DNA from: Pararge aegeria
Taxonomy: Eukaryota > Arthropoda > Insecta > Lepidoptera > Nymphalidae
Length of the DNA: 64,000 bases
Assembly (NCBI RefSeq): GCF_905163445.1
Contig: NC_053187.1
Location: 12,214,001-12,278,000, forward strand
Direction of reading: 5' to 3'
The position numbers and the translations under genes were made by a program. Below are positions 43,746 to 54,676 of the stretch, in pieces (the stretch's first letter is position 1; each line of letters begins with the position of its first letter). The notes beneath the pieces are model-generated. The model searched no databases. It was not told the origin of the DNA and saw only the letters and a list, made by a program, of their open reading frames with translations.

Positions 43746-43994
43746 TTAAAAGTTACGTTGAAATGTATAGTTTTGTTTAAATAAGCCCACTAAAATCTAC
43801 TTGCCCAATAATTCTCTACTCCACTACTCAAAGGCCTCTACGCATTAGTAAAAGGGTTGTAAGGTTCAAGTAAATACCACAAAGCTAATACTTTTGTTGA
43901 CTGTTTTACATTACTTATAGTAGGTACTACTTGTCGGTAGAATTATCGGTTTTGGCGTAGTAGTACTAAAATATTTTTTTTTCAATAGAAATAA

Positions 43995-44245
43995 TTGACA
44001 GACCAAGCAGATGGTCCAGGCAGAATGATTAGTAGAATACCATTCCCTATACGCATATCAGCACTTCTCAGGGCATGCAAGTAACACGTCTCGCAGCGTG
44101 TTAGACACAACAACCTAAGGCGTTAGTGCTAAGTCTCAAGCTGTAATTAAACCGGAAACCAGGCCCTCCAGACCAAAACAGAGCACTTCAATACAATGCT
44201 GCGGCGGTACTACTGCCCCGGATGATCTTTGTCATAAAAAGCTTT
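43995..44245 (+). repeat. LINE 3' UTR fragment (gaccaagcagatgg family)
   Basis: It starts ttgacagaccaagcagatgg, then tctcagggcatgcaagtaac, ttaaaccggaaaccaggccc and ctgccccggatgatctttgt. This is the most complete plus-strand copy of this 3' UTR in the window. Confidence 0.7.
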
Positions 44246-45743
44246 AACTAAACTTTGTATATAATAAATAATGTTTCTTCCAACATTATTCCAATACTAC
44301 GTGACGATGTGTTTCAGTATTACTTTGTTACGATGAGATTGCTTAGTAACAAATTTCAGCTACAGCTTAAGTCTTATCTTTGATATTTCTATCTTAGATC
44401 TTTTAAATAATAATTGTATGATAATCCCTTTTTTTTTGTGAGTTAAGGGGCTATAAAAATGTATTTAATGATTAAAAAAGAAACCCGCCCGCCTACACAA
44501 AAGCCTGGAAAACTTTTACTTTATTAAAATAGAATAACGAAATCCCAATAACTGAGTTAATTTGTCGACCTCTCTGCTGCTGTCGTTTCAGAAAAGATAG
44601 GTCCCTGGTTCATTGCTTAAAGAGAGCTAGGACACGTTTATTTTTATAGACATCTAGCTTAGTGGGCAAGAGTGCATAAACCCATCCATTTGTTATACTT
44701 TGATGGTAGATAGGTCTACCATTAAAGCATACCAAATAGACCACACCTCACAAGAAAACTATGCCTGAATTTAAACCTTAATCGCATCAAATTCCGCACT
44801 ATTGTGAACTGGAAAGGTTCCTTTTCCTTCGCAACCGATTAAAGTTAGCTGTCTCACTAAGCCACCCCACATTTTACTAATGGGCACACTCAACGCCTAC
44901 TTATTGATTGATTGATTTATCGGTCACACTTCTGAGAGCCTGGTGATCTAATGGCCATCATCCTACATCATCCAAGTAGCACAACTATTTAAACATGAAT
45001 AACCATTTTAGAAGTCTTTTATGGTTCTTGTCTCTGTTTTATTAATAAATAGAAGCAGGCGTTATTGCGGAAGTGCATGATATGTGAAGCTTAATTCGGT
45101 ATAATTTGCGAGAAATAGAGTAATTTGCATGGCTGAATTTACAATTTCTCTAACTAAACTTTATATACCGCCCTACACAGATCTTCTAAAATGCGCTCTC
45201 TACGCACGTTTCGTGAGGAGTTGTTTTTTACAATGCTCAATTGCTTAGCAATTGTTAAGTAATTGTGAATTTGGGTTTCTGCGATGTAATGTTCATTATT
45301 TCTTTATTTACTTATTTAAGTTTGTAGTCATCTATGAAATAAATAATGTACTGTTTGCATTTTAAATACTATAAGGCTACATGACATCATTCTCACATTT
45401 ATAGTGTTCCTGTCCGATATCTCCTAAGAAATTTATTTTCATGTTATTTATTTTAAATCGACATTTACATAGTGAAAAAATTAAAATAAAAAGGCCATTT
45501 ATTCTACTACCATAATTATAAATTTCTCTTAAGATTAGTATTATTGTTGGTATTTCATATTGTTAGTATACAACAAGGTTTTAAATAACACCTTATTTAT
45601 AAACATTATACACAATTACAATACATAAAATAATGCACTAACTTATAGCATCTATACTAACAAATTACTACATTATTTGCATTCAGGACCTTAAGAATAA
45701 TATTATATAATTATAGTTAGGTCTCTGTGATTTAAGTTTTTCT
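44246..45743. other. Unique AT-rich sequence, no gene seen
   Basis: The stretch at 44868-44960 (ccacccca, cgcctacttattgattgatt, agcctggt) resembles 46034-46140 and may be an unlisted repeat pair. No coding was found. Confidence 0.4.
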
Positions 45744-45786
45744 GCGACTTCTACCGTAACCGTACCTGGGTTACTGTAGAAGTCGC
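45744..45786. repeat. Hairpin, 18-bp arms with one mismatch
   Basis: Bases 45744-45761 (gcgacttctaccgtaacc) pair with 45769-45786 with a single C/T mismatch, around a 7-base loop. The GC-rich arms stand out in a stretch of A/T. Confidence 0.85.
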
Positions 45787-46654
45787 CTCTTTGTCGTTCA
45801 CTCTCTGCTCTTCCTTTCCTTTGCCTTCCTCAAACATTGTGGGCTATTGACCTGCACAAGTACATCCGCCCAGCATCTCCTTGGCCTTCCTCTGTTTCTT
45901 TTCCCATTCTGTCACTGTCTTTGTCCACTTATTATTCATTTTGCAGATGTGATTTTTATAGTAAGTGCAAACTTATTCATTTGTAATCACCGTCACTTTC
46001 AAGCTGAAATTGTTTGAAATCCGATATTGAAACTACCCCTAGCCACCCCCACAAGCCACACTTGACAAATCGTCTCTAGTCGGCGCCCGCTTATTGAATG
46101 ATTGATTTATTCGCCCCACTCTTAAGTACCTGGTCGAGCCAACGCCAACAGGTGAACTATTTGATTTACTAACTCCTAATGCTTCTATATCACTCGATCC
46201 TAATTCCTTTCCCTCTTCAAAATCATGTGACGCGGGCACCTGTCTAAATATGTATGCGGATTTGCCCCGTAGAGACGTTTAATGTTATCGGGTCTGTGTG
46301 GGTAAGGGATTGCGGCTCTGATGATTGATTTTAAAACCTTTGTTGTTTGGTGCTGAATAAGGGAAGGGGAGGATTATAGCGGATTGAAAGGTATAGGTAC
46401 TTACGTTGATTTCTTTCCCGTTTGTTTTGTAACTTCAATTTTAGGAAGATAGAAGAGTGTAAGATTAATAAAATAATGAAAAATGTTATACCCAACTCTA
46501 ACGCAAGTTCGGACTAAAATAAAAAAATTGTTTGAGTCAAAGACGTAACTACAAAATGGTGCTGTTCTGCTTTTATTGTTTTTTGCTTTTATCAGCTGTC
46601 TCATGAAACTTAACCTTTTTATCTAGAGCTGGCATGCTTTTGACGTATAATGGA
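45787..46654. other. Sequence of intermediate composition, no gene seen
   Basis: Bases 45780-45940 are pyrimidine-rich. A minus frame at 46039-46239 contains SFNKRAPTRDDLSSVACGG, reminiscent of the 'NKRAPP' ending found in LINE remnants but not conclusive. Confidence 0.35.
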
Positions 46655-46735
46655 CATTTAGGTCGTAGTAGAGCTTATTGTGACAGAGAAGTCCTGAGAA
46701 GAACCACCGCTATGCTTATTTCTGCAGCAAAAAAA
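46655..46735 (-). repeat. LINE 3' UTR remnant (gaccaagcagatgg family)
   Basis: gtcgtagtagagcttattgt, then cagagaagtcctgagaagaa and ctatgcttatttctgcagca match the terminal block of the 3' UTR at 50365 and 10490. Confidence 0.5.
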
Positions 46736-46894
46736 AAGTGAACTGTTTTTTACAACTGTTAAAGGGGAACTACTTTGTAGTACATAATTTTATCGAATTT
46801 TTAACCGTTTGCATTGCGCACGCAGCGGAAGCCCTCAAAAAAAAAACCGCGATTATTAAACATTCTCCATTGAAGCTATGTTCCTACTCGTATT

Positions 46895-47045
46895 TGTCTT
46901 GGCGCGATGGTATAAAGCCTTTCTCGATAAATGGGCTATCCAACACTGAATATTTTTTTTTAAATCGGACTAGTAGTTTCTGAGATCATCGCGTTCAAGT
47001 AAACAAACAAACAAACTTTTCAACTTTATATATTTGTATAAGATT
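46895..47045 (+). repeat. Tail of ttgcccgcgac-type interspersed repeat
   Basis: gatggtataaagcctttctc, taaatcggactagtagtttc and aagtaaacaaacaaacaaac follow the tail order of the family. The head is not present. Confidence 0.5.
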
Positions 47046-47079
47046 ACTTTTAGTGATACATTACATTAAAATAAAGTGA

Positions 47080-47305
47080 TTACTGCCGCCTCAGAACATC
47101 TGCAGCACCAGCGAAAACGTCAATGTCTTGCCAACTTTGTAGAAGTTTATTTACTCGCCTTTTGAATAAACCCATATCGTGGCTTTGTGGAACACCGCAG
47201 AAGGAAGTTGATTCCACATTTTGCACGTACGCGGAAGAAATAATCGGGCGAAACGGGAAGTGGAAGCGTGCCAAGGATCCGTGTGATGAAGTTTGTTTCT
47301 GCGGT
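47080..47305 (-). pseudogene. Jockey/R1-like LINE reverse transcriptase, C-terminus
   Basis: On the minus strand one frame gives HASTSRFARLFLPRTCKMWN and QLPSAVF. After a one-step frameshift a second frame gives SHDMGLFKRRVNKLLQSWQD and AADVLRRQ, with a stop at 47082-47080. 'FARxFxPRTCxMWNxLPSxVFPxxYDMGLFKRxVNxLL' is the common ending of lepidopteran jockey/R1-like LINEs. It is inactive because of the frameshift and the missing polymerase. The plus frame at 47123-47341 is a shadow. Confidence 0.85.
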
Positions 47306-47499
47306 GAGTATACGATGTTGAAATTCGAAAATTGTGCCTAGAACGCGTTATATACTCCTATTATGGTAAATGCAATAACCATCATCATTCGACATTTATC
47401 GGTGGAAGTACTTACAGGGTTATGATCATTTGAATTTTGAGGTTTCCTATGATGCATTATTTCGCTGCCGTGTGTAGCAACAGCGAATGTTTTGAGTAT
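47306..47499. other. Unique sequence
   Basis: No feature seen before the MITE candidate. Confidence 0.35.
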
Positions 47500-47926
47500 T
47501 GCACGCCTCATAAGCGAAGCGTGAGGTGGGTATAACTGTCAGTTTACGCACACCGAGTGATTTTCCAACTTGAAATGTCACTTTTTTATTCTTTTTAGCT
47601 TTTATAAGTGAATATAAATAGACAAATGTTGAGAAATAACACTATTTTTAACGCTATTTTTAAATCTCTTTTTATTATTTAAACTGATTAAAAAATTGTT
47701 TATAAAAGTTCTGACTTGGACGTCCGTGTGGCTGTATGTGCGGATCCCATATCTTGTGGTCACGATAACGAGCGAAATACTTCACTTATCGAGTTGGTTT
47801 TTTATAGGTTTCAGTATTTTGAGGAATAGAAGCCTATTACTTTTCACGGTATAATAAGATGTAGTTTAATTATTATTTACAAATAATCTCAATTTTATTG
47901 TAATGAATGAGATTATGAGGCGTGCA
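47500..47926. mobile_element. MITE candidate with 14-bp terminal inverted repeats
   Basis: tgcacgcctcataa (47500-47513) and its exact complement ttatgaggcgtgca (47913-47926) bound 427 bp. The left interior continues gcgaagcgtgaggtgggtat. The inside is AT-rich and non-coding. No convincing target-site duplication is visible, so the exact ends (and whether a tgca overlap belongs to the element) are uncertain. Confidence 0.7.
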
Positions 47927-48454
47927 CTTTTGGATTTTCCAACTATTTTCTAATAAATTACATGTAAGGGCTCAAGTGTCTTTATGTGGCTTTTATAATC
48001 TATTTTCACTGAACAGTGCCCAACACAATCACTCTGCACATACGGACATGTAATGGCAAGTACCTACGCTTGTAGTCTTGCTTGGTCTTGCTTTCTTTAA
48101 GCTGTTCACGATAAGTTTCCAGATCTTTCCTCTTTTAACTAAGAGCCTCCATTCCGCTTGAATTTTACAATCTTGCATCCGGACAAATGCTGTTTTCGCA
48201 CATCTTTATATCTCAAGGTAATATTGGTTTCTTATGAATCCCATAGTTCCCCATAGAGTCCCATTGTTTTCATGTTTCAGACGAGCTTGCACGCACTCAG
48301 GGCACGGCATCTTTTTTCAGCAAGCTATTTTCAGTCGTACATAACTCATAAGACCAATTTGTAGATATAAAAAAGGTGACTTGATGATTGAATTTTAAAC
48401 GCACAGCTCAAACGGAAGGACTTAACTGTGGCATACAGATATCTATAATAAACT
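47927..48454. other. Unique sequence, no gene seen
   Basis: No frame or repeat supported. Confidence 0.4.
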
Positions 48455-48748
48455 AGCTGTTGCCCGCGACTTCGTCTGCGTTTGATTTTGTTTTTAAAGT
48501 ATTCAGTATCGCTTAGCCTTAAGTGAGTATTGTAGTATATATATATACATATATATATATAACATGTGACAAATAATTTGCAATAAAATAAAATTGCGAC
48601 TACAATTAAAGATCTAAGATATCCTATCTCTTAAGTTGGACCAGACTGCTCACGGTGAGCCAATTTTATTTAAAATCGGTTAAGTAGTTTAGTAGTCCAT
48701 CGCGGACAAACATCGTGACAGGAGATTTATATATATTAAGATTAGACA
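48455..48748 (+). repeat. Interspersed repeat, ttgcccgcgac family
   Basis: actagctgttgcccgcgact then cgtctgcgtttgattttg at the head; aaaatcggttaagtagttta and cgcggacaaacatcgtgaca near the tail. An AT dinucleotide run (48535-48561) lies inside. Confidence 0.75.
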
Positions 48749-49330
48749 AAATAGCGGTTTAAATTTGTATGAAAATCGAACTCAACGTAAATATTGCCAC
48801 GGGAAAACTTCTTTTAGTATAATCTAAGTTTATAAAATATATTTCTTATTAGATTTTTCGATAAAGTGTAGCCAGGGTTCTCGGTGTTATCTTAATATTA
48901 TGTACTTTGCACATGTTTGAAGATCATAATCATCTGATGGTATTAATAAAGTTAAACTTCCTTTAAAGGAACTTAGCAATAATTGGCAATTTAACGTTGT
49001 ATCCGCAACAAGGTTGCCGTAATCGTTTCTGGATTACATGCTTGTTATGAAGACGTAGACTTAAGACAAGACAATTTTTCGGCTTCCCATTTATTTAACT
49101 AAACTCGGTTACCCCGAACCGAGTTTGATCCACGGCACATTAAACTTTACGAAGGAAGTTGAGTTTTTAATCTAAGCAATTAAATATTAAAATGTTACTT
49201 GCTTTAACGGTGAGGAGAGGAGTGAGCGGAAACTTGTATGAAACCCGTGCCCCTTTAATGTACCGGCAATTGGTTGATAATAATGACAGATATAAGCTTG
49301 AATATCTTACATATGATAAAGATTCGACGT
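48749..49330. other. AT-rich sequence; weak SINE A trace
   Basis: Bases 49200-49290 (tgctttaacggtgaggagag, aacccgtgcccctttaatgt, ggcaattggttgataataat) look like a strongly deleted family A SINE body. Otherwise unique. Confidence 0.4.
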
Positions 49331-49655
49331 CCTTCCTGGCGCAACGGTGAGCGCTGTGAAGGTAAGTAGGAGGTCCCGGGTTCGATTCCCGACAGGGGCA
49401 ATTGGGAATTTGTAATTTCTGAATTTTTACAATTTTCTCTGGTCTGGTCTGGTTTCCAGGTTTTGGCCGTGGCTAGTTACAACCCTACCGACAAAGACCT
49501 GCCACTAAGAGATTTAGTTTTCCGGTGCGATGTCGCGTACAAACCGATTAGGGATATGATTACCACACTTCACAGGTTAGCCCGCTACCATCTAAGACTG
49601 CATCGTGGTGAGATTGCAGTCAAAGGCTAACTTGTAGTAGAATAAAAAAACCCAA
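49331..49655 (+). repeat. Complete tRNA-derived SINE (family C)
   Basis: Head: cctggcgcaacggtgagcgc (A-box side) and the B-box cgggttcgattcccg (49378-49392). Body: tctggtctggtttccaggtt, ttggccgtggctagttacaa and ctaagactgcatcgtggtga. Tail: gctaacttgtagtagaataa with an A-run. This is the reference for the family C pieces at 20938, 22240, 30961, 37315, 51395 and 52075. Confidence 0.85.
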
Positions 49656-49705
49656 CTAGGCCAGCGAAGTGACACTAATAGTAAGATTGACGAAATTGAT
49701 GATGG

Positions 49706-49754
49706 CTTTCGCAACCAAATTGATATCATCATGACATAAATTAGGTTGCGAAAG
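49706..49754. repeat. 11-bp inverted repeat
   Basis: ctttcgcaacc (49706-49716) and ggttgcgaaag (49744-49754) are exact complements separated by 27 bases. Probably a decayed fold-back or chance. Confidence 0.6.
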
Positions 49755-50364
49755 TATTCCTGATAGTCTAGTCCAGGAATATAAACAAACGGTTTCTGCG
49801 CTTTTTTAAAAAAGGAAGTAAAAAAACGGGCATTAGAAAAAGTAATAAGTTGACAGTCGTGTCTAAAGGCTGAGCCAGTCTGTGAACTTCCTTAAGAATT
49901 TCGTTCGGAGGCGCTCGCTTATTCAATATAATGAAATGAAATTTATTTATAGTGTAAGTAATATTTATGCGTTGCAGCTCTCCGGGGCAAGTAAGAAGCT
50001 TTCTAGGGGAAATATCGTGAGTCATAAACTATGATTTTTCTCTATGAATATTATGGCAGTTGAGTGCTTTAGACAGACGTCTGGCTGGCTACGAGGGGGA
50101 CATAAATTGTCTTTTATCAAAATATGAGTAGGTCTTTAGTGTGTTGTTTCACATAAATCATTTCATTGTTAGAATTTTTGTAGCTCTATTTTCGGTTTAG
50201 AGAGTGGTGCACTAGGTAAAATGCAGGTACAGAGATTCAAATTCTTCATCATCATATCATTAGCTGAACGTCAACCGCTGAATCATTTATGGTTAGCCGC
50301 GTAATTCCATCTTGTTTCGTCGCTTTTGTACTTGGTGACTTCTAAGTAGTAGTCGCTCTATGTG
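49755..50364. other. No supported gene
   Basis: The minus frame at 49768-50025 has ILNKRAPPNEILKEVHRLAQ, which could be LINE-derived but lacks the surrounding motifs. Confidence 0.35.
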
Positions 50365-50775
50365 ACAAAGCTTGTCCGGGGAAGTACCACCACCATGCTC
50401 ATTTCTGCTGCTTAGTAGCATTGTTACTAAGCGGCAGAGATCATAAAATAAAAATATATGAAGGGCGTGGGTGCCGTTGTTATTACGAGCCGTGAGGCTT
50501 AACACCTACTCCTCAGGTTGATGAACTTGTTTAATAATAAAAATAATAATAATAAATCTTTTATTTGGGAAAAAAACAACACAGGAATTAACATATAGAG
50601 TACAAGCTACACAAAAACAACAAAAATCAATGAGAACTTAGACTGTAAAAAAGAAAGGATCTTATAATTAGGTAACTAAATTAAATAAGCGTATTTCTTG
50701 TATGCCCTGCAACGTGCCTTTTTTATAGGCAATGGTTTTGCACTTACCATTTGCTTGGTCCGTCAATTATAACTA
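50365..50775 (-). repeat. LINE 3' UTR (gaccaagcagatgg family), interrupted
   Basis: Reading the minus strand: aattgacggaccaagcaaat, ggcacgttgcagggcataca, then after an intervening block catcaacctgaggagtaggt, gcatggtggtggtacttccc and ggacaagctttgtcacatag. Order and spacing match 43995-44245 once the block at about 50535-50690 is removed. Confidence 0.65.
50535..50690 (-). repeat. LINE 3' end nested in another LINE 3' UTR
   Basis: The minus strand ends in caaataaaagatttattatt: an AATAAA signal followed by a TTA-rich tail. Upstream is T-rich UTR (acactgtacat-like blocks). It lies inside the LINE 3' UTR at 50365-50775 and must be younger. Confidence 0.55.
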
Positions 50776-51184
50776 CGAGTATATAAAAGGCCCCAAAATC
50801 GGTACTGCAAAGCTACGGATATGGAAAAAATATTCTATGTTTCTTTACTCTCACTTTTGCTTGTTAACTTGTACACTGTATCAGTGAATATTGTTACAAA
50901 AGCGTACTGAAATTTTAAACAGTGACTTATACGAATCTCTATATCCGTTCTGGCGCACAAAAGCGCGTCAACAATTTAGTTACGTTCACTTCCTATTATT
51001 CATTAAGCGCCCTAATGTTTTGGTGCACAAAATAACAACTGGCTCTGCCCCTAAAATAATAAATTAATAATGTTTTGCGTCTACCTCACTTACGAATATG
51101 GAAGGTACGTTTTGAGGGATAGATCTGCAACCCTCTCTCTTAGAAGAGAAATGTCCTACGTCGAGCTAGAGTATGACATTATTT
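50776..51184. other. AT-rich sequence, no gene seen
   Basis: A plus frame at 51070-51288 runs into a repeat and is not supported. Confidence 0.4.
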
Positions 51185-51365
51185 ATGAAATATCGGTTAC
51201 TATCCTACTTAATGCGAAAGTTAGTAAGGATTTGTGGATGGTTGAATGTTTGTTACTCTTTCACCCAAAAACTAATGAGCGAACTTGACTGAACTTTTGA
51301 ATGGAGATAGATTATACCCTGGATTAACACATAGACTGCTTTATATCCCGGAAAAATGTACGGTT
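51185..51365 (-). repeat. Interspersed repeat, ttgcccgcgac family, tail half
   Basis: In reverse: cttaatgcgaaagttagtaa, tgtttgttactctttcaccc, attataccctgga and tttatatcccggaaaaatgt, as in the copy at 41099. Confidence 0.65.
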
Positions 51366-51394
51366 CCTGGGTCGTTCGTATATTTGTCTAATAT

Positions 51395-51500
51395 GGTAAC
51401 AGGTCCTTTGTCGGTAGGTTGGTAACTAGCCACGGCCAAAGCATCCCACCGGATAAAGAAAATGCAGCAGTAAAATTTTAAATTTCTAAACTGTATGATA
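51395..51500 (-). repeat. SINE fragment (family C)
   Basis: cctttgtcggtaggttggta and actagccacggccaaagcat are the complement of the central body of the family C SINE. Confidence 0.6.
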
Positions 51501-52074
51501 TGCTAAAAAGGGCGCCGATTATAAATATCTGAGAGTACCTTATTTTTGTATAAAAGACAAATTATCTTATTAAGGCTGTTGAATTATAGCATATTTTTCT
51601 ATTTCAAGTTCCTTGTTAACAAGCGGCGTCAGAACATTCGCAGCAATAATCTCCTAATCTTTATTAAGCGGTGGCGTGATGTTTGTACCCAATGTTCGCT
51701 AAGCCCAGGCTTTCTGTTTGTGCTTAATACGGCACGTTGGAACGCCAGGTGAATACTTCTTGTGAGAGGACAGGGGACATCTGCATGAGTAAGTAGGTCA
51801 CGTTCAAATACAACTTGTAATGTCTAGGAACTTCGCTTTGCACGGTCGAGTGTGATGGATCATGTTTGCAGATTATTTTGGTAAAGTATTGTTTGTTGAG
51901 ACAGGGGAACGGATAGACGTAATAAGGTGCTTGTCAATAGATCAGTAATAAAAATTTACAGTTCGTGTATAGATCTCCTGTTCTCCACACCTATTGAAAA
52001 TTTAGCTTCGGTAACTCGTAGTAGAGCTATGTTGGTAATATTTTTTGATATACAGATACAGATGTTTTTGTCTA
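51501..52074. other. Unique sequence, no gene seen
   Basis: Plus frames at 51546-51752 and 51927-52217 are unrecognised, and the second enters a SINE. Confidence 0.4.
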
Positions 52075-52225
52075 GTGGGAAGCTTCAGCCATGGCTAGTT
52101 ACTACCATACCGACAAGAACATGCCACCAAGCGATTAAAGGTTCCGATACGATGCCGCGTAGAAGCCCCATACAGGTTAGCCCGCTACCTTACTGCATTA
52201 CCACTGCATCAGGCTAGTTTGTACA
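52075..52225 (+). repeat. SINE fragment, 3' half (family C)
   Basis: agccatggctagttactacc, gattaaaggttccgatacga, cacaggttagcccgctacct-like sequence and ctgcatcaggctagtttgta correspond to the second half of 49331-49655. Confidence 0.65.
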
Positions 52226-53082
52226 ACTAACAATGTTCCATTTTTTTATTTCGCTACGTTGAAATATTTCATATTGGCACATAAGTTATCACTAGCAACA
52301 TACTTTGTTAAAAAATTAGAGATATATTATAACTTTATTTTTAATTCACGATATATTGTTGCATACTTAATAAATCCCCGCTCTTTTATACTTGATTCAC
52401 TAATAAGTATTGTTCACGTCAAACAGACCAATTAATCAGCTTTTTCGATGTTTGTGGTAGGCGGTGCGCCAATAAATTCGGCCCAAATGAACGAGGTGTT
52501 ACGCCCACTAACATGACGTCAATAGCTCGGACAAAGTCATTATTTTGTTTTCATCAGTTTCATTTAAAACTTTTACGTACGATGGCATGCCAAAATCACC
52601 CCCATTTCGGTTTCTGATATGGTTTGGCGACAACTTGCTCGATTAGTAGGTAGATTCGTGCTGGGGTTATAAGTAGTTTTTCAGATGCGTGCGAAAGCTT
52701 TCCGACTAGCTCACCAGGGAACTTGTTGGAATACAGTGGCTTTATAGTCAATATGAGCCTGACATAACCACTATGTCTACCTGCGGTTCAGTGGTATCCA
52801 TGAGGATACCAACCAACGAAACCACCAACCAACCACACAAAGAAAACTATTCTCGGGGTAAAAGTATCGTATGTCTGTCTTCGGGATGCAAGGTATGTCT
52901 GTGCCCAGCATCATTAAGATTTGTGCAGCGGTTGAGCCAAACTACATATTAATATGAAGGTATTTCAGATTCATAGTATAGATAAATATTAAGCAGGGAT
53001 ACCGGATAAGTAAAATTAGTTCGATGACGACGCGTCACTAACATTGTTAAATAATTATTGATAACATACATACAAAGATAGA
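52226..53082. other. Mostly unique sequence, no gene seen
   Basis: Bases 52440-52540 are less AT-rich (ggtaggcggtgcgccaataa) and carry no recognised protein. A short direct pair of aaccaac motifs lies near 52810-52840. Confidence 0.4.
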
Positions 53083-53180
53083 CAAGCGGTCCAGGACCGT
53101 GGATTTTGGAAGCCTCTACAAAATACCTATGCCCAGTAGTGGAATTCAATCGGTTGAAGTGATGATGATGATGATGATCT
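53083..53180 (+). pseudogene. RTE-like LINE C-terminal and 3' tail
   Basis: The plus strand encodes QAVQDRGFWKPLQNTYAQ, a stop and WNSIG. This is the same ending as at 34395-34520 ('QAAQxRGxWxxLQKTYVQQWTSIG'). The DNA finishes in a (GAT)n tail at 53159-53180. Only the last two dozen codons are present. Confidence 0.7.
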
Positions 53181-54621
53181 ACTAGTAAAAGTATACCTTC
53201 CCGGTATTTAATAGATAGTTAAGGGATATAGGACAATTATAGATAATTTGCTTATCAATGAATTACTTTGTTTTAGTCAAGTTTACTTGCCTAAGTAAAT
53301 TGACCATAGATTGTGCTCATGTCACGCGGTCTTTATTTTCTATTTCCGGGGCGGCCAGGAAAACACCACGGCTAATCGCCCACCCGTTACTCGGCGCTTC
53401 TTACTAGTGAGGTAGCATTTGAATATCGATATTACTGGGTTATTTAAACAGCAAACATGCGGAAATGCACTCTTTGGCAACTTCTATGCGATTACCGCAT
53501 ATTCACGAAGTCAATACCAGTTTTCACCTACAAAAACCTGCAATCGACATCAGCATCCTGAGATCAGCTTAAAACAGTCAATTGTCTGCCATTACTTGTT
53601 AATCAATTTCGACGCACTATTTTTGAACCAAATGCCAGGTCAATTTTATTTAATAAATAAATGCCGAATCTTACATAATATTACGTTCCCTTTATTTTTC
53701 TATTGCTTACGTTTTTTTTTTATTGATAAAATCAATTAACATAATAGTAAGACAATATGGAGAACCTTGCCTGTTCGTTTTAAAGGCAAAACAGGGGGCC
53801 TATAATAGTAATCTATATTCTAATAAGAATTTTTATAATAGTACTGTTCTTCAGGAAGTTTACAGGCTAAATATCGTCACGCTACGATCTTTAGGAGCCG
53901 CGTATACGATAGCACGGACTAGCGATAAACACGGTAGGAATTTAATATAGGAAAAATTTTAAGAAATCGCATGCGGTCACACGTTGGTGATGATTCCGGT
54001 ATTATTATATTATTATTATTATTTAATAGTACGCACCTAATAATGAAGCTTCAAGCTGATTCGATAGAGAAAATTCTTCTGTATCGAATTGGGTCTTGAT
54101 ATCGATAAAATTTTTTGAACATCCCTAACCGTCTTGATGTGTCCTGAAAATAACGTGTTCTTTTAGTGGTTTGTCCTACGCTTTGCTACCTGTACTTCCT
54201 TGCTTCAGTTCAGTTTTCATATGTAGTTACGTTAGTATATTTTTGTGTAGTTATATTTGAAGCACACATATTTAAATATACTTTATAAATATGAATATAA
54301 TTTGAATGACAGATTAAACCTAGTTATATCAATAGTTAAATTTAAAATAATTAACTTAAGTTCTTTGTGTTATAAAACTTGTGATTCTACTTTGATATTA
54401 TTGACATATCCTGTAACAAAAATCAAAACGAACATCTGAAATCCTTATGAAAAAATTTCTAGATTCCGATATTTTCCGAGATTTCCAAATTTTAAATTCG
54501 CTGACATGCAATCCTGAAATTTTAATGATTATTTGCATGTATCTAGTACACAACACATTTTATTAAACTCGGTTAAATGTTTAAGATTAAGTGCTAAGTC
54601 TGGAAATCCAAAGAAGCTTTA
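53181..54621. other. Unique AT-rich sequence, no gene seen
   Basis: The 106-codon plus frame at 53419-53739 is not recognised. A GC-richer patch at 53330-53400 and an ATT microsatellite at 54002-54023 are the only features. Confidence 0.4.
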
Positions 54622-54676
54622 GTGTCCAATATCTTAGATGTGTGTTTAATAAACACACATCTAAGATATTGGACAC
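54622..54676. repeat. Perfect palindrome, 27-bp arms, single-base centre
   Basis: Bases 54622-54648 are exactly complementary to 54650-54676 around A54649. The arm includes tccaatatcttagatgtgtg. The 3' flank repeats acatctaagata once more. The plus frame at 54591-54893 crosses it and is not a gene. Confidence 0.95.

Noticed and set aside
49331..49400. tRNA gene suggested by A- and B-box-like segments
   Set aside because: It is the head of the family C SINE, followed by the SINE body and an A-rich tail.
53419..53739. 106-codon plus-strand frame
   Set aside because: AT-driven composition, no recognisable motif and no supporting signals.
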